From positions 248,001 through 312,000 of the forward strand of contig JADKGW010000002.1 in the NCBI GenBank assembly GCA_016722075.1: 64,000 nucleotides of DNA, given 5' to 3'. Below the pieces are notes generated by a model. The model was not told where the DNA came from. It saw only the letters and a list, made by a program, of their open reading frames with translations, and did not search any database. Numbering within the stretch: the first letter of the stretch is position 1; every line of letters starts with the position of its first letter. Positions 36,034 to 45,047 of the stretch are shown piece after piece. The DNA is from Candidatus Kouleothrix ribensis (GTDB lineage: Bacteria; Chloroflexota; Chloroflexia; Chloroflexales; Roseiflexaceae). Both the position numbers and the translations under genes were made by a program.

Positions 36034-36987
36034 CTACACCAGGCGCGGCCCGCCGCCGGCTGGCAAGTGCTGGCACACCCCGGCCTTGATTGTCTGGCCA
36101 GGCACCACGTGGCCGAGCATCGTTTCGAGCATCCGCGCGCACGTCATCAGCGCCGGCAGATCGACCCCCGTATCGATCCCCATCTCGTGCAGCATATGGA
36201 TCAGATCCTCGCTACAGATATTGCCGGGTGCGCCAGGCGCGAATGGGCAGCCGCCAATGCCGCCGACGCTCGAGTCGAATCGCTCGATGCCAACCTCAAG
36301 CGCGGCGAGCACGTTGGCCAGCCCGGCGCCACGCGCGCTGTGCGGGTGCAGCCGTAGCTCGGCGCGCGGGAAGCGGCTGCGAAACGCCAGCAGCACCGCC
36401 TGCACCAGGCGCGGGTGTGCCATACCGGTCGTATCGCCAAACGTAATCTGTTCGGCACCCAGATCGAGCAGCCGGCCGGCCAGATCGAGCACCCGTTCGA
36501 TCGGCACATCGCCCTCGAACGGGCAGCCGAACACCACCGACAGCACGGCGTCGAACAGGCGGCCGGCACCACGCACCAGGCCGGCGATCTCGGCAGCCTG
36601 CGCCAGCGACTGCTCGATGGCCATGTTCACATTGCTCTGGTTATGGCTTTCCGACGCGCTGAGGAACACCTGCACTGCGCCAGCGCCGGCCGCCAGCGCA
36701 CGCTGCGCGCCGATCAGATTCGGTGCAATCGCGCTATACAGCACGCCGGGCCGCCGGCCGAGCCGCGCGAACACCGCAGCTGTGTCGGCCATCTGTGGAA
36801 CATGCTCGGCCCGCACAAACGAGCCAACCTCGATCAACTGGAGGCCGGCGCTGGTCAGCGCGTCGATCAGCTCGACCTTCTGATCGGTGGTGAGGATGAT
36901 ATCTTCATTCTGCAAGCCATCGCGTGGGCCGACCTCGCGAATGCTGACGCGTGCGGGCAGATCATGCAGGGGCAGCCGGTACGGCAT
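36034..36987 (-). CDS. Hydroxymethylglutaryl-CoA lyase
   Basis: The 317-residue enzyme splits HMG-CoA to acetyl-CoA and acetoacetate, the last step of leucine breakdown. Family marks are REVGPRDGLQNED at the start, LIEVGSFV, FLSASESHNQSNVNM, VFGCPFEGDVP, FGDTTGMAHP, and the GGIGGCPFAPGAPGN cysteine loop. The metal-site segment reads LHPHSARGAGLANV, with HxH kept but Ser where Asp is common. It is the most upstream of the leucine genes on this strand. Confidence 0.9.
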   Translation of the reverse strand: MPYRLPLHDLPARVSIREVGPRDGLQNEDIILTTDQKVELIDALTSAGLQLIEVGSFVRAEHVPQMADTAAVFARLGRRPGVLYSAIAPNLIGAQRALAAGAGAVQVFLSASESHNQSNVNMAIEQSLAQAAEIAGLVRGAGRLFDAVLSVVFGCPFEGDVPIERVLDLAGRLLDLGAEQITFGDTTGMAHPRLVQAVLLAFRSRFPRAELRLHPHSARGAGLANVLAALEVGIERFDSSVGGIGGCPFAPGAPGNICSEDLIHMLHEMGIDTGVDLPALMTCARMLETMLGHVVPGQTIKAGVCQHLPAGGGPRLV

Positions 36988-37092
36988 CGCGTCACCTCGT
37001 TGTGAAGCAAACCGGAACTACAAATCGTGAGTTTTGAGTTCTAAATTTTGAATTCGGCGGAATATTCCACCGAACTCACCACTCCGCACTGG

Positions 37093-37881
37093 TTACTCGG
37101 TCTGGAGCATATAGCCCATACTGCGGATGCTCACCAGTGCAATACCGCCCAGGCCGGTCGACTCGAGCTTGTGGCGCAGCCGCGCGATATGCGGGCGCAG
37201 CAGCGCGCGCGCCTCGTCTTCGGGCTGCACGCGGCCGTACACCGCCTCCGAGAGCGTCCCATAGCTCAGGGCTGTATCGGGCTGCTGCGCCAATGCGGTA
37301 AGCAGTGCGAATTCGGTACGTGTGAGCGACATCACCTGGTTGCCGAGGCTCGCCGCGTGGCGGCGCAAATCGAGCAAGAGCGGGCCAACCTCGATCCGAT
37401 CGGAGTTATTCACCGGCGCAGGTGTGCCGGGCGCACCGCTCTCGATCAAGCCTAGCGCGCGGGCGCTATCGCTGATGCGCTGAAGCAGCTCGGTGCGCTG
37501 GAGCGCGGTGCGGCGCTGCTCGAGTGCGCGCTCGACCCGCTCGCGAATATCGTTGACCTGCGCAGGCTTGAGCAGGTAATCGAACGCGCCGTGACGCAGC
37601 GCCGAGATCGCACTATTGATCGAGCCATGCGCAGTGAGCAAGATCACCTCGGTAGCCGGCCAGTCGCGCTTGAGCTCGCGTAAAATCTCGATCCCGTCGG
37701 AGTCGCCGAGCTGGAGATCGAGCAGCACCAGGTCGAACTCCTCCAGCGCAATCATATCGCGCGCAGCGCTGCCATTCGCAGCCGACTGGATCTTATAGCC
37801 CTGGGCGCGCAGCGCGGCCTCGAGCATCATGCGCACGGCCCGCTCGTCATCGACGACCAGAATCGTAGCCGGTTGCCTCAT
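37093..37881 (-). CDS. Two-component response regulator with winged-helix output
   Basis: The 262-residue protein has a receiver domain with DDE at 11-13, phospho-acceptor D55 (LVLLDLQLGD), and K in YLLKPAQ. A linker of about 60 residues, partly coiled coil, leads to an OmpR/PhoB-type winged helix (about 175-262: LTRTEFALLTALAQQPDTALSYGTLSEAVYG, then RPHIARLRHKLE). Its ATG overlaps the stop of the kinase gene, so the two form a coupled pair. The target genes are not apparent. Confidence 0.9.
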   Translation of the reverse strand: MRQPATILVVDDERAVRMMLEAALRAQGYKIQSAANGSAARDMIALEEFDLVLLDLQLGDSDGIEILRELKRDWPATEVILLTAHGSINSAISALRHGAFDYLLKPAQVNDIRERVERALEQRRTALQRTELLQRISDSARALGLIESGAPGTPAPVNNSDRIEVGPLLLDLRRHAASLGNQVMSLTRTEFALLTALAQQPDTALSYGTLSEAVYGRVQPEDEARALLRPHIARLRHKLESTGLGGIALVSIRSMGYMLQTE

Positions 37882-39422
37882 ACCGTGACCTCCTCATCGG
37901 CGATCGGCAGCATAATCGTAAATGTTGTGCCTTCGCCGAGCTGGCTCTGAACGCTGATCCGACCCATATGGCGATCGATGATCGCCTTGCTGGTATACAA
38001 GCCAAGGCCCATACCGCGCTCTTTGGTGGTATGCAGCCCATCGAAGATATGCTTCAACTGCTCAGGCGGGATACCATAGCCGGTGTCGGTAATCGTAGCC
38101 ACCACGTGGCGGCCATAGCCGCGCTCGTCGCCCACATACGTTTGCACATGCAGCAGGCCGTCGTGGCCCATGGCCTCGGCGGCGTTGAGCACCAGATTCA
38201 GGAATACCTGCTTGAGCTGATCGGCCACGGCACGAATCGTCGGCAGGCTCTCGCTCATCTCGCACAGCACGCGGATGCTGTTGCGCTCGAGCTGCTTACT
38301 GGTGAGCAGCAGCACACTGCCGAGCAGATCGTTCAGATCGACCTTCGAGAACACATCGGCGCGCGGGCGGTATAGATCACGCAGCCGCGCAAGCACCTGG
38401 ACGATTCGCTCGATCTCTTCCTCGGCCAGCTGAAGATAGCGCTCGTTAGGGGTTTCGGGCGGGCACTGCTCGAGGAACAGCGAGAGAAAGCCCTGGATGG
38501 CCTGGAGTGGGTTGCCGACCTCGTGGGCAATGCTGGCAGCCAGCTGGCCGATTGCCGCCAATTTCTCAGCGCGCACCAGCTGAGTCTGTAGCGCCACGCG
38601 CTCGGTAATATCTTCCCACACCTCAACGACCTGATGTGGCCGGCCGGATGCGTCGAACAGTGGAAAGCTAGCGATCTCTTGCAGCACCTGTGCGCCATCG
38701 GGCCGCAGCATTGTGCGCCGCACCCGCTCAGATTCGCCAGTCTCGAACGTGCGGCTGGCCGGGGCGTCGGCCCAGACGCCGAGCGCAGCATTATAGCGCA
38801 TGCCCACAAGTGCGGCCGGCTCGAAGCCAAACAGATCGGAGAGCGCGCGATTAGCCGCCAGGATCTGGCCGCCGTGGCCAAGCAGAGCCAGGCCCATTGG
38901 CACGCTGTCGATCACGCCGCGGATGAGGTTACGGCTGACCTGGATCTCGCGCAGGCGCGTGCGCTCCTCGATCTGCTCGGCATGCAGATGCAGCACTGCC
39001 ACCTGGCGCGCCGAGGCAATCGCGGCACCGGCCAGCTGGCCGGCAGCGACCGCGCGATCAGTATCGATCAGCGCCTGGGGGTGGTATAGCAGCAGCGCCG
39101 CACCAATCGCCTGGCCGTCGTTCAAGATCGGCAGGGCCAGCGCCGGCCAGCTGGCCGCCTGCACCACCAGTGGCTCGCGCCGGCTAAGCGCGCGCCGCAG
39201 CAATGCGGCGCCCTCGAGCGCGCGCCACGTCGGCAGATCAGAGGCCGGGCCGCTCATCGCCAGCAGCCGCGGCGTCTGCCCGGCGCGCGGCGCCAGGGCC
39301 AGGTAGCAAGCCCACGCGCCAACACTCTCGCCAAGCGCGGTGGCCACCTGCTCGACACTGGCGCGCAAGGTTGGCGGAGTTGAAGAAGTATTGACTAACT
39401 CCGTGTCTAGAGACACATTCAC
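37878..39422 (-). CDS. Soluble sensor histidine kinase (GAF-PAS-HisKA-HATPase)
   Basis: The 514-residue kinase has a GAF-like domain (about 20-155), a PAS domain (about 175-285, with MGLALLGHGGQILAANRALSDLFGFEP), a HisKA dimer helix with the phospho-acceptor His in ASIAHEVGNPLQAIQGFL, and an ATP-binding domain with VFLNLVLNAAEAM (N box), DTGYGIPPEQL (G1) and GMGLGLYTSK (G2). No membrane span is present, so it senses an internal signal. It precedes the response regulator gene with a 4-base overlap. Confidence 0.92.
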   Translation of the reverse strand: MNVSLDTELVNTSSTPPTLRASVEQVATALGESVGAWACYLALAPRAGQTPRLLAMSGPASDLPTWRALEGAALLRRALSRREPLVVQAASWPALALPILNDGQAIGAALLLYHPQALIDTDRAVAAGQLAGAAIASARQVAVLHLHAEQIEERTRLREIQVSRNLIRGVIDSVPMGLALLGHGGQILAANRALSDLFGFEPAALVGMRYNAALGVWADAPASRTFETGESERVRRTMLRPDGAQVLQEIASFPLFDASGRPHQVVEVWEDITERVALQTQLVRAEKLAAIGQLAASIAHEVGNPLQAIQGFLSLFLEQCPPETPNERYLQLAEEEIERIVQVLARLRDLYRPRADVFSKVDLNDLLGSVLLLTSKQLERNSIRVLCEMSESLPTIRAVADQLKQVFLNLVLNAAEAMGHDGLLHVQTYVGDERGYGRHVVATITDTGYGIPPEQLKHIFDGLHTTKERGMGLGLYTSKAIIDRHMGRISVQSQLGEGTTFTIMLPIADEEVTV

Positions 39423-39590
39423 GCAGGCCCTCGTTGTATCGCTGAGATGATCGCACGACGCTGAAAAAGGCGCATTAGTGGCCTAACATAGTGGTATTGT
39501 TGCACCTGCGCCACATGTTGTCAAGCGTGCCAGGCCACGTACACACAATACGCGGCTTACATAGTTTTCCACAAGCTGTAAACATACCTC

Positions 39591-39618
39591 TTGACAAGAA
39601 CAGGTGTTTTCGTATAAT
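39591..39618 (+). promoter_or_regulatory. lexA promoter with LexA operator between -35 and -10
   Basis: TTGACA (39591-39596) and TATAAT (39613-39618) are 16 bp apart. Inside the spacer, GAACAGGTGTTT (39598-39609) matches the GAAC-N4-GTTY core of the Gram-positive-type SOS box. A repressor there would block polymerase directly, so lexA is very probably autoregulated. A weaker version sits in the recA promoter at 18065-18077. Confidence 0.82.
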
Positions 39619-39718
39619 AAGAATCACAACAAAAGTTCTAGTTAACCATATGTGCGGCCTCTAGTCGTCTGGGCTGAACCAGCTCGGAGCGGCCGCAGTC
39701 AACGAAAGGAACACTGCA

Positions 39719-40375
39719 ATGCGCTCCCCAGACGCACTCTCAATCCGGCAGAAAGAGATTCTAACGTATATTGAGGGGTTCGTGCAAGACAATGGCTACC
39801 CGCCTGCGATCCGCCAGATCCAGGAGAAGCTCGACATCTCGTCGACTTCGGTGGTTGCCTATAATCTCAAGGCGCTCGAGTCGAAGGGCCTGTTGAAGCG
39901 CCAGGGCAAGGTCTCGCGCGGCATCACCATCCCGCAGACATCGGCAGTGCGTGTGAATATGCGCGAGTACACCCAGGTGCCGATGCTCGGGGTGATCACG
40001 GCTGGGCAGCCGCTACCCGATCCCGAAGACACATCGGGTGGCTCGGCCGAGATGATCGAGGTGCCGCCGGATGTAGCCCCAACCGAGAAGCTCAAGGATG
40101 TCTATGCACTACGCGTGCGCGGCCACTCGATGATCGATGCGCTAATCGCCGATGGCGATATCGTGCTACTGCGCTACCAGGAAACGGCCGAGAATGGCCA
40201 GATGGTTGCGGCGCGCCTGCGCGACGAAAACTCGGTGACGCTGAAGAAGTTCTACAACGAGGGTAACCGCGTGCGTCTGCAGCCGGCCAATGTCACGATG
40301 GAGCCGATCTACACCGAGGCCAGCAATGTGCAGATCGAGGGCCGCGTGGTCGGCGTGCTACGGCAAATGTTCTAG
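39719..40375 (+). CDS. lexA: LexA repressor
   Basis: The 218-residue protein has an N-terminal winged helix (LSIRQKEILTYIEGFVQDNGYPPAIRQIQEKLDISSTSVVAYNLKALESKG). The peptidase domain has the cleavage pair A95-G96 (VITAGQP), catalytic S137 (RGHSMID) and K176 (VTLKKF). RecA filaments trigger self-cleavage and relieve SOS genes. GAAAGGA lies about eight bases before the ATG. The sequence RECOGNISED by it is likely the GAAC-N4-GTTY box in its own promoter. Confidence 0.96.
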   Translation: MRSPDALSIRQKEILTYIEGFVQDNGYPPAIRQIQEKLDISSTSVVAYNLKALESKGLLKRQGKVSRGITIPQTSAVRVNMREYTQVPMLGVITAGQPLPDPEDTSGGSAEMIEVPPDVAPTEKLKDVYALRVRGHSMIDALIADGDIVLLRYQETAENGQMVAARLRDENSVTLKKFYNEGNRVRLQPANVTMEPIYTEASNVQIEGRVVGVLRQMF

Positions 40376-40447
40376 CATATCGGGGTATGCTGTGCTGATG
40401 CGGCACGCCAGGCAGTATATCCAACCTCGTACAACCCGGTACATGCC

Positions 40448-40494
40448 TCTAATGCAGTTGCTGGTCGGCTTCGCCGGCCAGCAACTGCATTAGA
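40448..40494. terminator. Perfect 17-bp hairpin between lexA and the DUF35 gene
   Basis: TCTAATGCAGTTGCTGG (40448-40464) is repeated inverted at 40478-40494, with a 13-base GC-rich loop that can extend the stem. It lies between convergent genes, so it is probably a bidirectional terminator, although it has no T-run. Confidence 0.65.
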
Positions 40495-40542
40495 ACGAGA
40501 TTCTGCATTCTGATCACACGCACGGCCTTCGATCAGCCTGCG

Positions 40543-40929
40543 CTACCCTAGCTGCGGGCGGAACTTGTAGCCATACACGATCAACCCATCCGGCCCCAAG
40601 TCGCGCAGGCGCCGCGTCACCATCTCGACGCGCATGTCGATCGCCACTTGATCGGGGTCGCAATCGGTCAGCTGGGCTGTGATCAGCGGGCCTTCGGCCA
40701 GCCGCACCATTGCCAGGATATACGGCCCGTCTTCCTCGTAGCCGGCAGGCGGCTGGCGCACTACCGAGAATGAGTAGATCACCCCGGTGCCGTCGAGATC
40801 GAACGGTTGCCATAGCTCGGCGTCGGCCACCGGCTCGGGCGGAAAGCGCACCTCGCCGCTCTCGCGATTGCGCTGGCCTTCGAGGCGGTAGCGCGCCGCG
40901 CGTAGCCGCCAGTGCTTCGCCAGATCCAT
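40543..40929 (-). CDS. DUF35 OB-fold protein with a degenerate zinc ribbon
   Basis: In archaea DUF35 proteins bridge acetoacetyl-CoA thiolase and HMG-CoA synthase and channel the intermediate. The 128-residue protein here keeps the OB-fold (GVIYSFSVVRQPPAGYEEDGPYILAMVRLAEGPLITAQL). In the zinc-ribbon region the four usual cysteines appear as N21, S24, A35 and E38 around FPPEP. The gene lies 93 bases beyond the thiolase-fold gene, in the order expected for that complex. Zinc binding is lost, but CoA or protein binding could remain. Confidence 0.85.
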   Translation of the reverse strand: MDLAKHWRLRAARYRLEGQRNRESGEVRFPPEPVADAELWQPFDLDGTGVIYSFSVVRQPPAGYEEDGPYILAMVRLAEGPLITAQLTDCDPDQVAIDMRVEMVTRRLRDLGPDGLIVYGYKFRPQLG

Positions 40930-41022
40930 AGGGTAGCTCCTTTGGTGCTTGCAGATCTGCTATTTCGGGTGCGGGCCGCTGCGCCGCCCCACGCTCCTAC
41001 GCCGACTGCGTAGGCCCGGTTG

Positions 41023-42177
41023 CTACTCGGCAACCAAAATATGCGTCGCGGCTGTTGCGCCAATGCCACCCAGGCACTGCGCCAGCGCCACCCGCGCGCC
41101 GGGCACCTGCGCCTTGCCGGCCAGGCCACGCAGCTGCCGGGTAAGCTCGACCAGCTGGAATACGCCGTTGGCGCCTACGGTGTCGCCGCGCGCCTTGCAC
41201 CCGCCGCCGGTTGCCAGCGGCGTGGCACCGCCAAGCCCGATCGCGCCTTCGCGCGCCAGCTGCACGCCCACGCCACGCTCGGCAAATCCGCAGGCCTCGA
41301 GCGCCAGCGCCGCCACAATACCGTGCGGGTCGGTCAGCTCGATCACCTGCACATCGCGCTGGCTCAGGCCAGCCGCGCCCAACGCCGCCGCAGCCGATCG
41401 TGCGGACGCCGCCAGCCACAGCGGATCGGGGCGGCTGTGGAGCGCTAACGTGTCAGTCGCCACGGCCGACCCAGCGATCCGCACCAACCGGCCGCCAAGC
41501 TCGCGGGCTATACCGGCGCCGGCCACCAGCACCACCGCCGCACCGTCGGCCACAGTCGAGCTATCGAGCAGGCTCAGCGGGTCGGCCAGTGCGCCGGCTG
41601 CGCGCACCTTCTCGGCCGAGATCGCGAAGCGATACAGCGCCTGCGGGTTGGCGGCGCCATTGGCATGCGCGTTCACCGGGAACGGCGCGAAGTCGATCGC
41701 GTCGTAGCCATATTCGTGCATGTAGCGCCGCATCAGCAGCGCCCACTGCGCCGTCAGGGTCGCGCCGTGGATGGCCTCCCAGTCGGCGTCGCCGGCCAGT
41801 GCCAGCCCGGCCTCGAGCCGTGCGTCGAGCACATCGGTAATTTTCTCGACGCCAACCACAGCCACCAGCTGGTAGGCACCGCTGGCCACCGCCAGGCAGG
41901 CCTGGCGCAGCGCCACCCCACCCGAGGCGCCGGCCGCGTCGATCGTGAAGGCCTCGACGCCGCTCAGCCCGCACGCGGTCGTGATCGCCGCACCAAACTG
42001 GCCCTGCACATGCAGCGCGCTGCCCAGCGCATTGGCCACATACAGCGCCTCGATCCGGTCTTTCGCGATCGGGCCAAGCGCCCTGCCGAGCGCCTCGGCC
42101 GCCAACGACCCGGCGGTGCGCTCCCAATGCTCGGCCACTGCGGTTTGCCCCGCACCAACAATATACACAGGTTGCAT
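41023..42177 (-). CDS. Thiolase-fold protein lacking the catalytic Cys and His
   Basis: The 384-residue protein resembles archaeal acetoacetyl-CoA thiolases in length and in most motifs. The nucleophile motif, normally AACASGG, reads D80-A-A-G83-A-S-G-G, with GGC where one base change gives TGC. The GHP histidine motif reads KARGD332TVGANG. The C-terminal C368 (AQCLGGIG) is kept. Claisen chemistry of the normal kind should be impossible. It lies between the DUF35 and HMG-CoA synthase genes, so it may be a structural or regulatory partner, or a divergent enzyme. Confidence 0.85.
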   Translation of the reverse strand: MQPVYIVGAGQTAVAEHWERTAGSLAAEALGRALGPIAKDRIEALYVANALGSALHVQGQFGAAITTACGLSGVEAFTIDAAGASGGVALRQACLAVASGAYQLVAVVGVEKITDVLDARLEAGLALAGDADWEAIHGATLTAQWALLMRRYMHEYGYDAIDFAPFPVNAHANGAANPQALYRFAISAEKVRAAGALADPLSLLDSSTVADGAAVVLVAGAGIARELGGRLVRIAGSAVATDTLALHSRPDPLWLAASARSAAAALGAAGLSQRDVQVIELTDPHGIVAALALEACGFAERGVGVQLAREGAIGLGGATPLATGGGCKARGDTVGANGVFQLVELTRQLRGLAGKAQVPGARVALAQCLGGIGATAATHILVAE

Positions 42178-42266
42178 ATGCTCTTCTCCAGTGAGCGATC
42201 GTCACGCAATACGCCGTAGCCTGATCTGTACCTGGCGCACCATGTGCGGCTCGATGCGCGAAACGA

Positions 42267-43316
42267 CTATCCCATCACCAGCTTGCCGCGCCACTTGGCA
42301 TAGAGCGCGTAGTCGACGAATTTCTCGCGCGCCAGGTAGGCTGCTGTCAGCGGGGCGCGGTTGCGCCGCTCGGTAATCGCATCGGTGACGCGCAGCGCAT
42401 ACGCGTCGGAGCCGGCACCCGAGCCATAGGTTGTGACGAAGATCGTCTCGCCGGGTTGGGCCTGATCGAAGATCGCGCACAGGCCCAGCAGCGCCGCCGC
42501 CGAATAGGTGTTACCAATCTTGGGCGAGAGCAGGCCCGGCGCGATCTGCGCGGGTGTAAACCCCAGCTGCTTACCGACCGTCTGCGGGAAGCGCGCGTTG
42601 GGCTGGTGAAACACCGCGTAGGTATAATCGGCCGGCCTGGTGCCCAGCTGCTCCATCAGATGTGTCGCCGCGCTGCGAATCTGGCCGAAGTAGGCCGGCT
42701 CGCCGGTGAAGCGATTACCATGCACCGGGTAGGGCCGGTCGGCGCGGCGGAAGAAGTCGGGCGTATCGCTGATATACGAGCAGGTCGCCTCGATCGTCGC
42801 CAGCGATTGCTCGGCCGGGCCGATCAGCAGTGCCGCTGCGCCAGCCGCCGCAGTATACTCGAGCGCATCGCCGGGGCGCCCCTGCGCGGTGTCGGCACCG
42901 ATCGCCAGCACATACTCGGCCATGCCGCTGCCGATCATGCCCATGCCGGCGGTGAGCGCCTCGGAGCCAGCCTTGCAGGCGAACTCCCAGTCGGCCGCGC
43001 TGACCCAGTGAGTAGCACCGAGCGCCTCGGCCACGATCGTGCCCGACGGCTTCACCGAATAGGGGTGGCTCTCGCTGCCGATCCACACCGCCGAAAGCTG
43101 GGCCGCGCCGACGCCAGCCCGCGCCAGCGCGCTGCGAGCCGCCTCGGTCGACATGGTGATCGTATCTTCGTCGGGCCCCGGCACGCTCTTCGCATCAACC
43201 GGGACGCCGCCCTGGCCATCGGCCCAGATCCGGGCGATCTCGCGCGCCGCGATGCGGTAGCGCGGGATGTAGGCGCCGTAGCCGACGATGCCTACCGGCC
43301 GATTGGGACGCATCAT
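42267..43316 (-). CDS. Hydroxymethylglutaryl-CoA synthase, archaeal type
   Basis: The 349-residue enzyme condenses acetoacetyl-CoA with acetyl-CoA, the first committed step of the mevalonate route. Catalytic residues are present: E82 (GSESHPY), C114 (EFACKAGSEAL) and H237 (VFHQPNARFP). The sequence resembles archaeal rather than eukaryotic or Gram-positive enzymes. I start at 43316, which has GAGGAGG six bases upstream. A terminator separates it from the HMG-CoA reductase gene, so it starts its own transcript with the thiolase-fold and DUF35 genes. Confidence 0.9.
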   Translation of the reverse strand: MMRPNRPVGIVGYGAYIPRYRIAAREIARIWADGQGGVPVDAKSVPGPDEDTITMSTEAARSALARAGVGAAQLSAVWIGSESHPYSVKPSGTIVAEALGATHWVSAADWEFACKAGSEALTAGMGMIGSGMAEYVLAIGADTAQGRPGDALEYTAAAGAAALLIGPAEQSLATIEATCSYISDTPDFFRRADRPYPVHGNRFTGEPAYFGQIRSAATHLMEQLGTRPADYTYAVFHQPNARFPQTVGKQLGFTPAQIAPGLLSPKIGNTYSAAALLGLCAIFDQAQPGETIFVTTYGSGAGSDAYALRVTDAITERRNRAPLTAAYLAREKFVDYALYAKWRGKLVMG

Positions 43317-43374
43317 AGGTTGCCTCCTCGCTCGCCCGGCGCAGCGGCCGGGCCGGCCCCATCCGGGGATTTGC

Positions 43375-43410
43375 AAAAAAGAAAGCGAGCAACGTTCGTG
43401 CTGCTCGCTT
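43375..43410 (-). terminator. Terminator after the HMG-CoA reductase gene
   Basis: On the minus strand GAAGCGAGCA pairs with TGCTCGCTTTC and is followed by a T6 run (complement of 43375-43380). It is a standard intrinsic terminator lying between the reductase and synthase genes. Confidence 0.82.
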
Positions 43411-43448
43411 CATCGCTCACGACTGATTACTCGTATAGGGACCGGCCA

Positions 43449-44738
43449 TCAGTGCCGAATCTCGCTCAGCAGCGCCTCGGCCCGCGCGGGCTTGATCAGC
43501 TTTTCCTCCACCATGCGCCGGGCAATCTGGTCGATCTCATCGCCATGTGCCCCGACTGCCATAGCAATCTGGCGTGCGTGCAGGCCCATATGCCCGCGCT
43601 GAATACCCTCGGTGGCCAGCGCGCGCATGGCCGCCAGGTTCGAGGCCAGGCCGGCACATACACAGATCTCGGCCAGCTGCGTGGCGCTCTTGACATTCAG
43701 CAGCTTGAGCGCCGCCTGCGCGGTGGGGTGTACCTTGGTCGCACCGCCGACAATCCCAACTGCCAGGGGCAGCTCGAGCGTACCGATCAGGTTGCCATGC
43801 GCGTCGCGCTCCCAGGTGCTCAGCGATGTATACTGCCCACTGCGGGCCGCGTACGCGTGCGCGCCGGCCTCAACCGCGCGCCAATCGTTGCCGGTGGCCA
43901 GCAGCACCGGGTCGATACCGTTGAGGATGCCCTTATTATGCGTCGCCGCACGGTATGGATCGACCGCTGCGAATGCGTAGGCCCACATGATCCCCTCGGC
44001 CACTTCGTCACCGCTCAAGTCGTCACGCGCCAGCGCCTGCGTCGGCACGATCGCCTTGGCGCGCGCCAGGCGCCGATCGCTCAGGTTCGAGAGGATGCGC
44101 AGGTAGGCCCGCCCGCCGCTCAGCTGCTCGAGCAGCGGGGCGACTGCCTCGGCCATGCTGTTGATTGCGTTCGCACCCATGGCATCACGGCAATCGATCA
44201 GCAGGTGTACCACCAGCATCGGCCCCATCGGGCTGGTGGCGAAGATCCGCACCTCGACATCTTTCGCGCCGCCGCCCAGCGCCAGCAGGCTGCGGCTCTG
44301 GCGGTTGGCCAGCGTAATGATCTCCTCGCGGCGCGCCAGGATGTCGAAGCGCGCACGCGCCGGGTCGGCGACACCCACCAGCTGCACCTGGCCGATCATC
44401 AGCGGCTCGGTCGAGGCCGACTGAAACCCACCGCCCTCGCGCACAAGCTTGGCCGCGTAGCTGGCCCCGGCGACGATCGACGGCTCCTCAACCACCATTG
44501 GAATGAGGACGTCGCGCCCGTTGATCTGGAAATTGGTGGCAATGCCGAGTGGCAAGTTGTAGGTGCCGACGACATTTTCGATCATTTTGTCAGCGCGCTC
44601 AACGGACAAGGCGCCATTGCCGCCGTGGAGCTGGCGCAGGTCTTCGTCGTTCAAACCATCGAACGACTTCACCGCTTGAAGCCGCTCGAACGGGTTGAGC
44701 TGGTAAAACCCGCCAAGCCGTGAGTTGCGCGTGCCCAT
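43449..44738 (-). CDS. mvaA: Hydroxymethylglutaryl-CoA reductase, class II
   Basis: The 429-residue enzyme interconverts HMG-CoA and mevalonate. Class II marks are VVGTYNLPLGIATNFQINGRDVLIPMVVEEPSIVA, DCRDAMGANAINSM, HNKGILNGIDPVLLATGNDWRAVEAGAHAYAAR, and the late catalytic His in GLHARQIAM. Class II enzymes are soluble and may run in either direction; with an HMG-CoA synthase beside it, synthesis of isoprenoid precursors is likely. It is transcribed alone, ending at the terminator. Confidence 0.92.
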   Translation of the reverse strand: MGTRNSRLGGFYQLNPFERLQAVKSFDGLNDEDLRQLHGGNGALSVERADKMIENVVGTYNLPLGIATNFQINGRDVLIPMVVEEPSIVAGASYAAKLVREGGGFQSASTEPLMIGQVQLVGVADPARARFDILARREEIITLANRQSRSLLALGGGAKDVEVRIFATSPMGPMLVVHLLIDCRDAMGANAINSMAEAVAPLLEQLSGGRAYLRILSNLSDRRLARAKAIVPTQALARDDLSGDEVAEGIMWAYAFAAVDPYRAATHNKGILNGIDPVLLATGNDWRAVEAGAHAYAARSGQYTSLSTWERDAHGNLIGTLELPLAVGIVGGATKVHPTAQAALKLLNVKSATQLAEICVCAGLASNLAAMRALATEGIQRGHMGLHARQIAMAVGAHGDEIDQIARRMVEEKLIKPARAEALLSEIRH

Positions 44739-45047
44739 ACGTCTGTACCTCGCAAATTCTGTGCAAACATCGTATCGACGAGTTAGCTCGTGAACCGTGT
44801 AACAGGCGTTAGTATAGCAGCATCTGACTGCAAAGCCCACCGAATTTACTGTCAAAACCTATCATGCCGCTCTCTCAAGCTTTCGGAAATACGACAAAGC
44901 CTGTGCAATTCTACTGCCAAAAGCTATGGTAAGATGCGCGAACAGCGAGGCCGCCGAGTCACGAACCGGGCGTACGCACCAGCCCGCGCCGCACGCGCTG
45001 CGCAGGCAAAACGCCGGCTGCGCACGCCCTGTAAAGGAGCCACTTAC

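Noticed and set aside
42456..44723. 755-codon plus-strand frame over the HMG-CoA synthase and reductase genes
   Set aside because: It covers two clearly real minus-strand genes and an intrinsic terminator and has no recognisable motif.
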